Source: 39-52-133 sp035531075 (GTDB taxonomy: Bacteria; Pseudomonadota; Gammaproteobacteria; Burkholderiales; Gallionellaceae). Taken from it: DNA of 64,000 bases. Below the pieces are notes generated by a model, which made no database searches, was not told the DNA's origin, and was given only the letters and a program-made list of their open reading frames with translations. Positions 1 through 7,329 of the stretch are shown here, in pieces. Position 1 is the stretch's first letter. The number at the start of each line of letters is the position of its first letter. The stretch is from contig DATKTO010000041.1 in NCBI GenBank assembly GCA_035531075.1, positions 62,001 to 126,000 of the forward strand. The letters are read 5' to 3'. The position numbers were made by a program, and so were the translations under genes.

Positions 1-351
1 GGCGGCGTTGGTTCGGTGCGTGGCTATGAACCGAACTCCATCGGCCCTCGTGACATTAATGGAGCGTATCTGGGCGGTGACAAGCGTCTGCTCGTAAACT
101 CGGAATTGCTGTTCCCGATGCCCGGAAGCAAGGAAAAATCGGTACGTTTAAGTGCATTTGTGGATGGAGGTATAATTTATGGCCCACCTTCTGAAATCCC
201 CGGTACTGACGGCCCGCGTTATTCAACAGGCTTGGCACTTACCTGGATATCACCGGTTGGCCCACTCAAAATGAGTTATGCTTGGCCTCTCGCTGAGCAA
301 CTGGGGGATAGATTGCAGAGATTCCAGTTTACCCTCGGACAGATTTTCTAA
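1..351 (+). CDS. bamA: BamA, C-terminal end of barrel (partial)
   Basis: Reading is open from the first base, so this is the last 116 residues of a larger protein. BamA is the outer-membrane barrel of the BAM complex, which folds and inserts beta-barrel proteins. Visible hallmarks are the VRGYE motif of the conserved L6 loop (residues 6-10 of the fragment), alternating beta-strand pattern and the terminal phenylalanine (GQIF) expected of a BAM substrate. The following genes skp, lpxD, fabZ, lpxA and lpxB are the classical neighbours of bamA. The POTRA domains lie outside the window. Confidence 0.93.
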   Translation, partial: GGVGSVRGYEPNSIGPRDINGAYLGGDKRLLVNSELLFPMPGSKEKSVRLSAFVDGGIIYGPPSEIPGTDGPRYSTGLALTWISPVGPLKMSYAWPLAEQLGDRLQRFQFTLGQIF

Positions 352-395
352 ATTATTATGGCTGCGTGTTTTGATCGTTTGACAAGGAGCAAAGA

Positions 396-899
396 ATGAA
401 AAATATTTTAAAGGTCATCACTCTCATTTTGGCTGTGTCCGCAGCTTCCCTCGTCTTTGCGAATGATTTTCGGATTGGTGTGGTTGATACTGAACGTATT
501 CTTCGCGAATCAACACCTGCAGTTCAGGCTGAGAAAAAGATCGAGAAAGAGTTTGAACTCAGAGATATTGAAATGAAAAAAATTGCCAAACAGGTCAAGG
601 AAATTCAGATGTATTTTGACAAGGAAGGCATGACCTTGCTGGATGCGGAGCACCGCAGCAAGGAACGCGAGTTGGCTAACCTCAATGTGAATTTGCAGCG
701 CATGCAGCGCGAATTTCGTGAAGACCTGAATCTCCGCAAGAATGAAGAGCTGGCCTTGGTGCTGGCGCGTGCCAACAAAGCGATCAAGGCAATTGCGGAA
801 AGCGAGAAATATGATCTGGTGCTACAGGAAGCGGTTTACCGCAATCCGAAAATAGACATCACTGATAAGGTATTGCAGTACCTGGCAGCCGAAAAATAA
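396..899 (+). CDS. skp: Skp/OmpH periplasmic chaperone
   Basis: Predicted periplasmic chaperone of 167 residues that holds unfolded outer-membrane proteins on their way to BamA. It opens with a typical signal peptide (basic MKN, hydrophobic stretch, likely cleavage after VFA near residue 22). It then has the family sequence RIGVVDTERIL and a long charged helical segment (about residues 45-135) that would form the coiled-coil tentacles. AAGGAG precedes the ATG at a good distance. It lies 45 bp after bamA and 15 bp before lpxD, so cotranscription is likely. Length is normal for the family. Confidence 0.93.
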   Translation: MKNILKVITLILAVSAASLVFANDFRIGVVDTERILRESTPAVQAEKKIEKEFELRDIEMKKIAKQVKEIQMYFDKEGMTLLDAEHRSKERELANLNVNLQRMQREFREDLNLRKNEELALVLARANKAIKAIAESEKYDLVLQEAVYRNPKIDITDKVLQYLAAEK

Positions 900-914
900 C
901 ATCCATTTTTTTAT

Positions 915-1949
915 ATGAGTCATACAGCCTATCGTCTGGAAGATATAGTTGCCCGTTTTGGCGGCAGAGTTCTCGGTAACGCCGGGGTATTGATCAGTCA
1001 AATTGCCACCCTGGATAGCGCGAAAGCAGACCAGATTGCGTTTCTCTCCAACAGTAAATATCGTGCGCAGCTGGAGGGCACGCACGCTGGTGCGGTTATT
1101 TTGGCAGCGGCAGATGCGGATGCGACCTTAATTCCGCGCATTGTGTGCGATAACCCCTATGCCTATTTCGCCAAACTCTCCGCATTCTTGAACCCGCTGC
1201 CATCAGCGATTGCAGGCATACACCCCAGCGCAGTGATAGGCGAGGGAGCTGCAATTGCATCCAGCGCGCAGATTGATGCCAATGTGGTGATCGGTGATGG
1301 TGCCAAAATTGGAGCTCGCAGCGTGATTATGGCCGGCTGCTACATTGGTGCCGGCGTTGTCATCGGTGAAAATTCGCGTTTATATCCGCGCGTGGTGGTC
1401 TACCACGATTGTGTGTTGGGAAATAACCTCATTGCGCACTCAGGCGTGGTGATCGGTGCCGACGGTTTCGGCTTTGCGATGGAGGAAGAGCGCTGGCTGA
1501 AAATTCCGCAGATCGGGCGCGTCGTCATCGGCAATGATGTGGAAATTGGCGCAAATACCACGATAGACCGGGGCGCGCTGGCTGACACCGTGATTGAGGA
1601 CGATGTCAAATTGGATAACCAGATACAGATTGCGCATAATGTACGTATCGGGGCGCACACGGCCATTGCCGGTTGCGTGGGCATAGCCGGCAGCGCTACG
1701 ATAGGGCGCTATTGCCGTATTGGTGGCAGTGCCGGCATTTTGGGTCATTTGCAAATAGCTGATTACGTTGAGATTTCATCCTTTACGCTGGTTGGAAAGT
1801 CAATCAAGGAACGCGGCAGTTACTGCGGCATCTTTCCGTTCAGCACGACCCAGACGTGGCGCAAGAATGCTGCACAACTCAGGCATTTGGATGGGCTGGC
1901 TGACCGTATAAAACAGCTTGAACTACAGATCGAATCACTAAAGAATTAA
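915..1949 (+). CDS. lpxD: UDP-3-O-acylglucosamine N-acyltransferase LpxD
   Basis: Third step of lipid A synthesis: adds a second hydroxyacyl chain from acyl-ACP to UDP-3-O-acyl-glucosamine in the cytoplasm. The 344-residue protein has the LpxD N-terminal domain (about 1-100) followed by many hexapeptide repeats of the I-G-x-G/N type (about 100-315) forming a left-handed beta-helix. A short C-terminal helix ends the protein. The conserved NTTIDRGALADT segment and the HNVRIG motif with the candidate catalytic histidine are present. Position between skp and fabZ is canonical. Confidence 0.96.
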   Translation: MSHTAYRLEDIVARFGGRVLGNAGVLISQIATLDSAKADQIAFLSNSKYRAQLEGTHAGAVILAAADADATLIPRIVCDNPYAYFAKLSAFLNPLPSAIAGIHPSAVIGEGAAIASSAQIDANVVIGDGAKIGARSVIMAGCYIGAGVVIGENSRLYPRVVVYHDCVLGNNLIAHSGVVIGADGFGFAMEEERWLKIPQIGRVVIGNDVEIGANTTIDRGALADTVIEDDVKLDNQIQIAHNVRIGAHTAIAGCVGIAGSATIGRYCRIGGSAGILGHLQIADYVEISSFTLVGKSIKERGSYCGIFPFSTTQTWRKNAAQLRHLDGLADRIKQLELQIESLKN

Positions 1950-1961
1950 TTAGGGGGAAAT

Positions 1962-2408
1962 ATGAGTATTCAGATGGACATCCATGAAATTTTGCAGCAC
2001 CTGCCACACCGTTATCCTTTCCTGCTGATTGACCGTGTGCTGGACTGCGAGCCAGGAAAAAATATTGTTGCGCTGAAAAATGTCACCATCAATGAGCCGT
2101 TCTTCCCCGGACACTATCCGCATCATCCAGTGATGCCGGGAGTGCTGATCGTCGAGGCGATGGCACAGGCTGCCGCGATCCTGTCCTTCAAGACCATGGG
2201 CTCTCTGCCCAGCGATGACTCGGTTTACTATTTTGTCGGCATAGACGATGCGCGTTTCAAGCGTCCGGTAGGCCCCGGCGATCAGGTTATTTTCAAAGTG
2301 GAAATCCAGAGCAGCAAACGCGGGATCTGGAAATATGGCGCAGTTGCAGAAGTTGACGGCAAGGTGGTCGCCGAGGGTAATTTGATGGCCACATTGAGGG
2401 ATAAATAA
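1962..2408 (+). CDS. fabZ: 3-hydroxyacyl-ACP dehydratase FabZ
   Basis: Hot-dog fold dehydratase of fatty acid elongation, 148 residues. The catalytic histidine lies in FFPGHYPHHPVMPG (His about 50), and the catalytic glutamate follows in LIVEAMAQAA (Glu about 64). A strong AGGGGG ribosome site precedes the ATG. The stop codon overlaps the start of lpxA (TAATG), so translation is probably coupled. Its place inside the lipid A cluster fits the competition of FabZ and LpxA/LpxD for the same 3-hydroxyacyl-ACP pool. Confidence 0.97.
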   Translation: MSIQMDIHEILQHLPHRYPFLLIDRVLDCEPGKNIVALKNVTINEPFFPGHYPHHPVMPGVLIVEAMAQAAAILSFKTMGSLPSDDSVYYFVGIDDARFKRPVGPGDQVIFKVEIQSSKRGIWKYGAVAEVDGKVVAEGNLMATLRDK

Positions 2409-3178
2409 TGCGTCATCCAACAGCCATCATACATCCCAATGCCAGGCTTGCTGATGATGTGGAGGTTGGTGCGTATTCGATTATCGACGAGCATGTCGAG
2501 ATCGGCGCAGGCACTAGAATCGGCCCGCATGTTGTAGTGACAGGACACACACGCATCGGTAAAAACAACCAGATTTTCCAGTTTTGCTCGATTGGTGAAG
2601 TGCCGCAAGACAAGAAATATGCGGGGGAGCCGACCAGGCTGGAGATAGGCGATAACAATGTCATCCGCGAATCCTGCACCTTCAATATAGGTACCGTTCA
2701 GGATGTGGGTGTGACGCGCATGGGCAATAACAATTGGGTGATGGCCTATGTCCATGTCGCCCACGATTGCCAGGTTGGGAACAATGTGATTTTTGCCAAC
2801 AGCACCCAGCTCGCCGGGCATGTGATTATTGATGACTATGTGATTCTGGGCGGCTTTACCGGCGTGCATCAGTTCTGCCAGATCGGCGCGCATGTCATGA
2901 CCGCCGTCGGCACCGTGTTGCTGCATGATATTCCGCCGTATGTGAAGGTGTCCGGCAGCCCTGCGGAACCGCACGGTCTGAACTCGGAAGGCCTGAAACG
3001 GCGAGGATTCTCCAGCGACGCGCTGGCGGGACTCAAGCGTGCATACAAGACACTTTATCGTTCCGGATTAACGCTGGATGAAGCCAAAATCCAGTTGATT
3101 CGGCAGACAGCCGAGTGTCCGGAAGTGCAGATCATGGCTGACTTTCTCAATCGCTCTCAACGCGGTATCGTTCGGTAA
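2408..3178 (+). CDS. lpxA: UDP-GlcNAc O-acyltransferase LpxA
   Basis: First committed step of lipid A synthesis: transfers a 3-hydroxyacyl group to the 3-OH of UDP-GlcNAc. The 256-residue protein is a hexapeptide-repeat beta-helix (about residues 1-185) with the helical C-terminal domain. The catalytic histidine sits in VAHDCQVGNN (His about 119). The GGFTGVHQFCQIG segment is typical of the family. Start overlaps the fabZ stop, and lpxB starts 5 bp downstream. Confidence 0.97.
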   Translation: MRHPTAIIHPNARLADDVEVGAYSIIDEHVEIGAGTRIGPHVVVTGHTRIGKNNQIFQFCSIGEVPQDKKYAGEPTRLEIGDNNVIRESCTFNIGTVQDVGVTRMGNNNWVMAYVHVAHDCQVGNNVIFANSTQLAGHVIIDDYVILGGFTGVHQFCQIGAHVMTAVGTVLLHDIPPYVKVSGSPAEPHGLNSEGLKRRGFSSDALAGLKRAYKTLYRSGLTLDEAKIQLIRQTAECPEVQIMADFLNRSQRGIVR

Positions 3179-3183
3179 TATTT

Positions 3184-4344
3184 ATGACTCAAGCAACTAA
3201 AACTATCGCCTTGGTGGCAGGAGAAGCTTCGGGAGATTTGCTCGCCAGTCACTTGATGCTGGCAATCAGGGAGATCATGCCTGCAGTTCGTTTTATCGGT
3301 ATCGGCGGTCCGAAGATGAAGGCAGCGGGAATGCAGGTGTTATATCCCATGGAAAAGTTATCGGTGATGGGATATCTGGAAGTGCTGCTTCATTATCGTG
3401 AAATAGCAGGTATCCGCAGCCGTCTGCGCAACCAGCTGATCAAAAATCCCCCCGATCTTTTTATCGGCATAGATGCACCGGATTTTAATTTTGATCTGGA
3501 GTTGGCGCTTAAACAACATGGCATTCCCACTGTACATTATGTGAGCCCGTCTATTTGGGCGTGGCGTGGGGAACGCATACACAAAATCAAACGTGCCGTA
3601 TCGCACATGCTTGCGCTGTTTCCGTTTGAAGTGCCGTTGTATGAAAAAGCCGGCGTGCCGGTGACCTATGTGGGTCATCCATTGGCTGATATCTTGCCAG
3701 AAAAACCCGATCGAGTTTTGATGCGTGAACAGATGCGCATACAGCCGATCAATGCGAAAGTGTTTGCCATGTTGCCGGGCAGCCGAAAAAACGAAGTGCG
3801 CCAATTGGCCAGGACCTATATCGATACCGCAAGATTGATACTGGAAACCATACCGGATGCACAGTTTCTGGTGCCACTCGGCAGCCGCGAAACACGCAAT
3901 ATTTTTGAAGAGGCTATCTGGCACGCCGAAGCGCATGATTTGCCTATCACCCTGTTATTTGGACATGCGCACGATGCGATGATCGCGGCCGATGGTGTGT
4001 TGATTGCATCAGGCACCGCTACCCTTGAGGCAGCATTGCTGAAGCGCCCGATGGTTATCACTTACAAAATGTCGGCTATCACCTATTGGCTGGCCAAGCG
4101 CAAGCAGTACCTGCCTTATGTGGGGCTGCCCAATATTCTGGCTGGAAAGTTTGTGGTGCCCGAGATTTTGCAAAACGATGCCACGCCGGAAAATCTGGCA
4201 CAAGCATTGCTCAATCTGGTCGCCAATAAACAGGCGGTGATTGACCTGGAAGAACGGTTCGGCGATATGCATCTTATGCTAAAGCAGGGCGCTGCGAAAA
4301 AGGCGGCGCAAGCGGTTATTCCGTTCTTGAGTGTGCGCGGTTGA
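3184..4344 (+). CDS. lpxB: Lipid A disaccharide synthase LpxB
   Basis: GT19 glycosyltransferase that joins lipid X and UDP-diacylglucosamine to make the lipid A disaccharide, acting at the inner-membrane face. The 386-residue protein has the N-terminal AGEASGD motif (about 12-18), the GIGGPKM loop, the YVSPSIWAWR segment and the late ASGTATLEAAL motif. All are characteristic of LpxB. Its end overlaps the non-ATG start of rnhB by 4 bp (TTGA). Confidence 0.96.
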   Translation: MTQATKTIALVAGEASGDLLASHLMLAIREIMPAVRFIGIGGPKMKAAGMQVLYPMEKLSVMGYLEVLLHYREIAGIRSRLRNQLIKNPPDLFIGIDAPDFNFDLELALKQHGIPTVHYVSPSIWAWRGERIHKIKRAVSHMLALFPFEVPLYEKAGVPVTYVGHPLADILPEKPDRVLMREQMRIQPINAKVFAMLPGSRKNEVRQLARTYIDTARLILETIPDAQFLVPLGSRETRNIFEEAIWHAEAHDLPITLLFGHAHDAMIAADGVLIASGTATLEAALLKRPMVITYKMSAITYWLAKRKQYLPYVGLPNILAGKFVVPEILQNDATPENLAQALLNLVANKQAVIDLEERFGDMHLMLKQGAAKKAAQAVIPFLSVRG

Positions 4345-4910
4345 GCTCCATAATTTTGGTTTGCGGTGTAGATGAAGCTGGGCGCGGCCCCCTTGCGGGT
4401 CCAGTGTATGCCGCAGCCGTGATTCTGGATGACAAGCGACCGATAGCGGGTTTGGGTGACTCCAAAAAACTCAGTGAGAGCAAGCGCGATCGACTGGCGG
4501 CTGAAATCCGATTGCATGCTACAGCTTGGGCAATCGCTACTGCCTCTGCAGAAGAAATCGACGAAATCAATATCCTGCAAGCGAGCTTGCTGGCAATGAA
4601 GCGCGCTGTTGAAAAACTATCCTTGCGCCCGCATGAGGTGTTGGTGGATGGCCTGTATTGCCCGGATACCGGTATCCCCAGCCGTGCTATCGTAAAAGGG
4701 GACAGTAGCGTCGCGGCCATTTCAGCGGCCTCCATCCTCGCCAAAACGGCACGCGACAGCGCCATGCTGCAGCTGCATGAATGCTATCCACAATACGGAT
4801 TTGACGCACACAAGGGTTACCCGACAGCTGCGCATCTTGCCGCATTAAAGTTGCATGGCATATCGCCGGAGCACCGTAAAAGTTTCAGGCCTGTCCGAGA
4901 GCTACTATAA
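4341..4910 (+). CDS. rnhB: Ribonuclease HII
   Basis: Cleaves RNA in RNA/DNA hybrids, including single ribonucleotides left in DNA. The 189-residue protein shows the RNase HII signature VDEAGRGPLAGP with the first two acidic catalytic residues (Asp11, Glu12). It also has GDSKKLSESKR, the VDGLYCPD segment and AAISAASILAKTARD. I place the start at TTG overlapping the lpxB stop, because no ATG lies between it and the essential motif. Order lpxB-rnhB matches many proteobacteria. Confidence 0.95.
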   Translation: MSSIILVCGVDEAGRGPLAGPVYAAAVILDDKRPIAGLGDSKKLSESKRDRLAAEIRLHATAWAIATASAEEIDEINILQASLLAMKRAVEKLSLRPHEVLVDGLYCPDTGIPSRAIVKGDSSVAAISAASILAKTARDSAMLQLHECYPQYGFDAHKGYPTAAHLAALKLHGISPEHRKSFRPVRELL

Positions 4911-4924
4911 CGAGGAGAATAACA

Positions 4925-5380
4925 ATGTTGTCATTCATGAAACTCATCCATCTGCTGGCGATTGTCGTTTGGGTCGGCGGAATGTTTTTTGCCTATGTTG
5001 TACTGCGCCCCAGCGCTGCCGAAATTTTGCAGCCACCAGAGCGTCTACGGCTGTGGGACAAGGTTTTCAGCCAATTCTTCAATTGGGTATGGCTGGCGGT
5101 ATCCCTGGTCCTGATAAGCGGTTTTTACATGATTTATCTGTTTGGCGGTTTTTCCAATCTATCGCTCTATATCAACCTCATGCTGGGCATGGGGCTGGTG
5201 ATGACGATGATATATGTTTATGTTTTTTTTAAATGCTACGTGCCGTTTAACCGGCTGGTTGCCAAACAGGAATGGCCTGCCGCCGGCGCAATGCTGGCGA
5301 CTATCCGCAAGCTGGTAGCGTTAAATTTGACTATAGGCCTGTTGACTGTCGCAGTCGCGATAATAGGCAGGGGTATTTGA
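4925..5380 (+). CDS. CopD-like small integral membrane protein
   Basis: A 151-residue inner-membrane protein with four predicted hydrophobic segments (about 5-27, 52-74, 80-103 and 125-148). The first carries HLLAIVVWVGGMFF, reminiscent of the CopD/YozB-type families, in which such a histidine may bind heme or copper. ACGAGGAG precedes the ATG and the gene lies 14 bp after rnhB, suggesting one transcript. No copper-resistance partner (CopC) is nearby, so the function stays unassigned. Family placement is by pattern only. Confidence 0.75.
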   Translation: MLSFMKLIHLLAIVVWVGGMFFAYVVLRPSAAEILQPPERLRLWDKVFSQFFNWVWLAVSLVLISGFYMIYLFGGFSNLSLYINLMLGMGLVMTMIYVYVFFKCYVPFNRLVAKQEWPAAGAMLATIRKLVALNLTIGLLTVAVAIIGRGI

Positions 5381-5386
5381 CAGGTC

Positions 5387-5423
5387 GAAGTGCACTGCAA
5401 AATTGCACTTCCGCATTATTTTT
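5387..5423 (+). terminator. Probable terminator after the CopD-like gene
   Basis: Perfect 8-bp inverted repeat GAAGTGCA/TGCACTTC (5387-5394 and 5404-5411) with a 9-nt loop, followed by a T-rich stretch. It lies directly after the CopD-like gene and before the olsB promoter region, so it would end the lipid A/rnhB transcript. Confidence 0.6.
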
Positions 5424-5506
5424 CGTCGGCACGCCGAGTGCAGTTTCCAAAACTTCAATGCTCAGCTCGTTCCGGCCGCCCCAAAACAGTGCTGATCTTT
5501 CTCCAT

Positions 5507-5562
5507 GATTAACCAAAGTTTAACGACTCTGTAACTTTATTGTCACCTTGGCTGGGTAATTT
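5507..5562 (+). promoter_or_regulatory. Candidate tandem PhoB box and -10 of the ols operon
   Basis: Four 7-bp units spaced by 4 bp follow one another: GATTAAC (5507), GTTTAAC (5518), CTGTAAC (5529) and TTGTCAC (5540). The last two match the known Pho box layout (CTGTCAT, 4 bp, CTGTCAY) well; the first two match weakly but keep the 11-bp phase. A -10-like TAATTT starts 10 bp after the last unit, the same spacing as in E. coli phoA. This suggests induction by phosphate starvation through PhoB, consistent with a lipid that carries no phosphorus. Confidence 0.65.
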
Positions 5563-5596
5563 ACGCCTTATCAAATTTAATGATAAGGAGACAGCT

Positions 5597-6355
5597 ATGT
5601 TGCAACGGCAAACACAAGTCATACAAAAAGAAAGACAGCAGTTTTCGATGGGTCTGGCACGCACTGAAAGTGAAGTACGCGAGGCGCAGAAATTGCGTTA
5701 TAAAGTATTTGCCGAGGAAATGGGAGCAAAGATGCCTGGCAAGGAAGAGCGCATCGATGAGGACAGGTATGACCGTTATTGCGACCATCTGTTGGTTCGT
5801 GATACGGAAAGCAATGAGGTGGTAGGGACGTACCGAATTCTGTCTCCTGAGCAGGCCCAAAAAGCAGGTGGTTATTATGCCGAGGGTGAATTCGATCTAA
5901 CCCGGCTGCATAATCTGCGCGATAGCATGGTTGAGGTTGGACGTTCGTGTGTGCATGCAGATTATAGGCGAGGAGGCGTCATTACACTGTTGTGGGCAGG
6001 CATGGCGCAATACATGGTGCAAAATAAGTATGATTATCTGATCGGTTGCGCCAGTATCAGCATGGCAGATGGCGGGCATAATGCAGCCAATATATATAGC
6101 AGAATAAAATCGGATAGCATGAGCCCTGCTGAATGGCGCGTTTTCCCAAATTGTGCGTTACCATACGAAGCATTGAGCGACCGTGCGGAGGAGTTCCTCC
6201 CGCCGCTGGTTAAAGGCTATTTTCGCCTGGGTGCCTATGTTTGCGGAGACCCTGCATGGGATCCTGATTTCAATACTGCTGATCTGCTCTTGTTGCTCCC
6301 GATGTCGCAACTTAACAAGCGTTACGCAAAACATTTTTTGATAAATAAGATTTGA
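5597..6355 (+). CDS. olsB: Ornithine N-acyltransferase OlsB-like (GNAT fold)
   Basis: Predicted 252-residue GNAT-fold acyltransferase of the OlsB family, which transfers a 3-hydroxyacyl chain from ACP to the alpha-amino group of ornithine to give lyso-ornithine lipid. Family features seen are LRYKVFAEEMGA (about 35-46), the YDRYCDHLLVRD and VVGTYRIL strands, and VEVGRSCVHADYRRGG, the probable acyl-carrier loop (about 118-133). I chose the ATG preceded by AAGGAG 8 bp away. The next gene is a PlsC-type acyltransferase with a 4-bp overlap, the usual olsB-olsA pairing. Homologues are often annotated as haemolysin-like GNAT proteins, so substrate assignment is inference. Confidence 0.8.
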   Translation: MLQRQTQVIQKERQQFSMGLARTESEVREAQKLRYKVFAEEMGAKMPGKEERIDEDRYDRYCDHLLVRDTESNEVVGTYRILSPEQAQKAGGYYAEGEFDLTRLHNLRDSMVEVGRSCVHADYRRGGVITLLWAGMAQYMVQNKYDYLIGCASISMADGGHNAANIYSRIKSDSMSPAEWRVFPNCALPYEALSDRAEEFLPPLVKGYFRLGAYVCGDPAWDPDFNTADLLLLLPMSQLNKRYAKHFLINKI

Positions 6356-7134
6356 AAAGAAGCCGCTATATCGTAAGGAGTTATCGAATCGGCCGCATGG
6401 CAGTCCATCTGCTTTACGCGGCGGCACTGGTTTTGCTGCTGTTTCCATGGTTGTCGGACAAGACGCGCATTCGCGTGGAGCGGCGCTGGAACGGTGGCCT
6501 AATGGCTATCCTGAATATCAGAATTCGGATTCGCGGGACGGTGCCGGATTTGTCGGAGCGGAACGTGATGCTGGTGGCAAACCATGTGTCATGGCTGGAT
6601 ATTTATCTGTTGAACGCGGTTAAGCCCGCGCGCTTTGTTTCGAAGGTTGAAGTGCGCTCCTGGCCTGTTGTAGGCTGGCTGGCCATTAAAATGGGCACTT
6701 TGTTTATTGATAGAACCAAGCGCCATGATACTGCGCGCGTGAACCATGAAGTGTCTGATGTATTGAGCAATGGTGGGTGCATCGCGGTTTTCCCGGAAGG
6801 CACAACCAGTAATGGCAGCATGTTGCGTCCGTTTCACGCTTCGCTGCTGCAGCCAGCGGTTCACAGCAATAGCCAGCTATGGCCAGCAGCTATACGCTAT
6901 ACCCACGCAGACGGCTCATTGAACCTTGCGCCCGCCTACGTGGATGAACTAAGCTTCGGTGATTCTCTGGCATCGATCTTGAGCCAGGCCATCATTTATG
7001 CTGAACTGGAATTTTTGCCACCTATCCGTGCGCAAGGCAGGGCCAGACGCGAACTGGCTCGTGATGCTGAATATGCCATTGCCAGAGCATTAAACCTTGA
7101 GGTGGAAAACAAAGTGGCTGGGATCATGGTATAA
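6352..7134 (+). CDS. olsA: Lyso-ornithine lipid O-acyltransferase OlsA-like (PlsC family)
   Basis: PlsC-family acyltransferase of 260 residues, predicted to acylate the hydroxyl of lyso-ornithine lipid. The HX4D catalytic motif is NHVSWLD (His78, Asp83), the FIDR block follows, and the substrate motif is FPEGTTS (147-153). A hydrophobic membrane anchor lies near residues 17-33. The TTG start overlaps the olsB stop (TTGA); an internal ATG at 6397 has no good ribosome site. On its own it could be an ordinary 1-acylglycerol-3-phosphate acyltransferase; coupling to olsB favours OlsA. Confidence 0.78.
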   Translation: MKRSRYIVRSYRIGRMAVHLLYAAALVLLLFPWLSDKTRIRVERRWNGGLMAILNIRIRIRGTVPDLSERNVMLVANHVSWLDIYLLNAVKPARFVSKVEVRSWPVVGWLAIKMGTLFIDRTKRHDTARVNHEVSDVLSNGGCIAVFPEGTTSNGSMLRPFHASLLQPAVHSNSQLWPAAIRYTHADGSLNLAPAYVDELSFGDSLASILSQAIIYAELEFLPPIRAQGRARRELARDAEYAIARALNLEVENKVAGIMV

Positions 7135-7225
7135 GCCTGCAACCTGGGTAGGGAAACCCCGCAGTAAGACCGATCATCAGCAAGAAAATATCCTCCGGGT
7201 CAAAAGCATTGAAACGCGGCCGCAT

Positions 7226-7254
7226 TTGATCCCCCCCTCGCATTCGGGTATAAT
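7226..7254 (+). promoter_or_regulatory. sigma70-type promoter of carAB
   Basis: TTGATC at 7226-7231 and a perfect TATAAT at 7249-7254 with a 17-bp spacer, upstream of carA. Predicted transcription start is close to 7261. Confidence 0.7.
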
Positions 7255-7270
7255 TATCAACCTGTCAAAG

Positions 7271-7303
7271 GCGGGATGAACTGAGCGTTCGTCCCGCTTC
7301 TTT
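7271..7303 (+). terminator. Hairpin in the carA leader, attenuator or olsA terminator
   Basis: An 11-bp stem with one G-U wobble (7271-7281 with 7287-7297), a 5-nt loop and then TTCTTT. It begins about 10 nt after the start expected from the promoter at 7226-7254. It could terminate read-through from olsA, but any carA transcript from that promoter must also pass it. Confidence 0.6.
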
Positions 7304-7329
7304 ATGTCATCTACCTTTGGGAGCATCCG

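Noticed and set aside
5331..5516. Minus-strand frame between the CopD-like gene and olsB with a somewhat protein-like stretch
   Set aside because: It crosses the terminator and the PhoB-like repeats and overlaps the CopD end; no family recognised, so not called.
6397..7134. Internal ATG as the olsA start
   Set aside because: AAGGAG upstream is about 17 bp away, too far; the coupled TTG at 6352 fits the family N-terminus better, though not proven.
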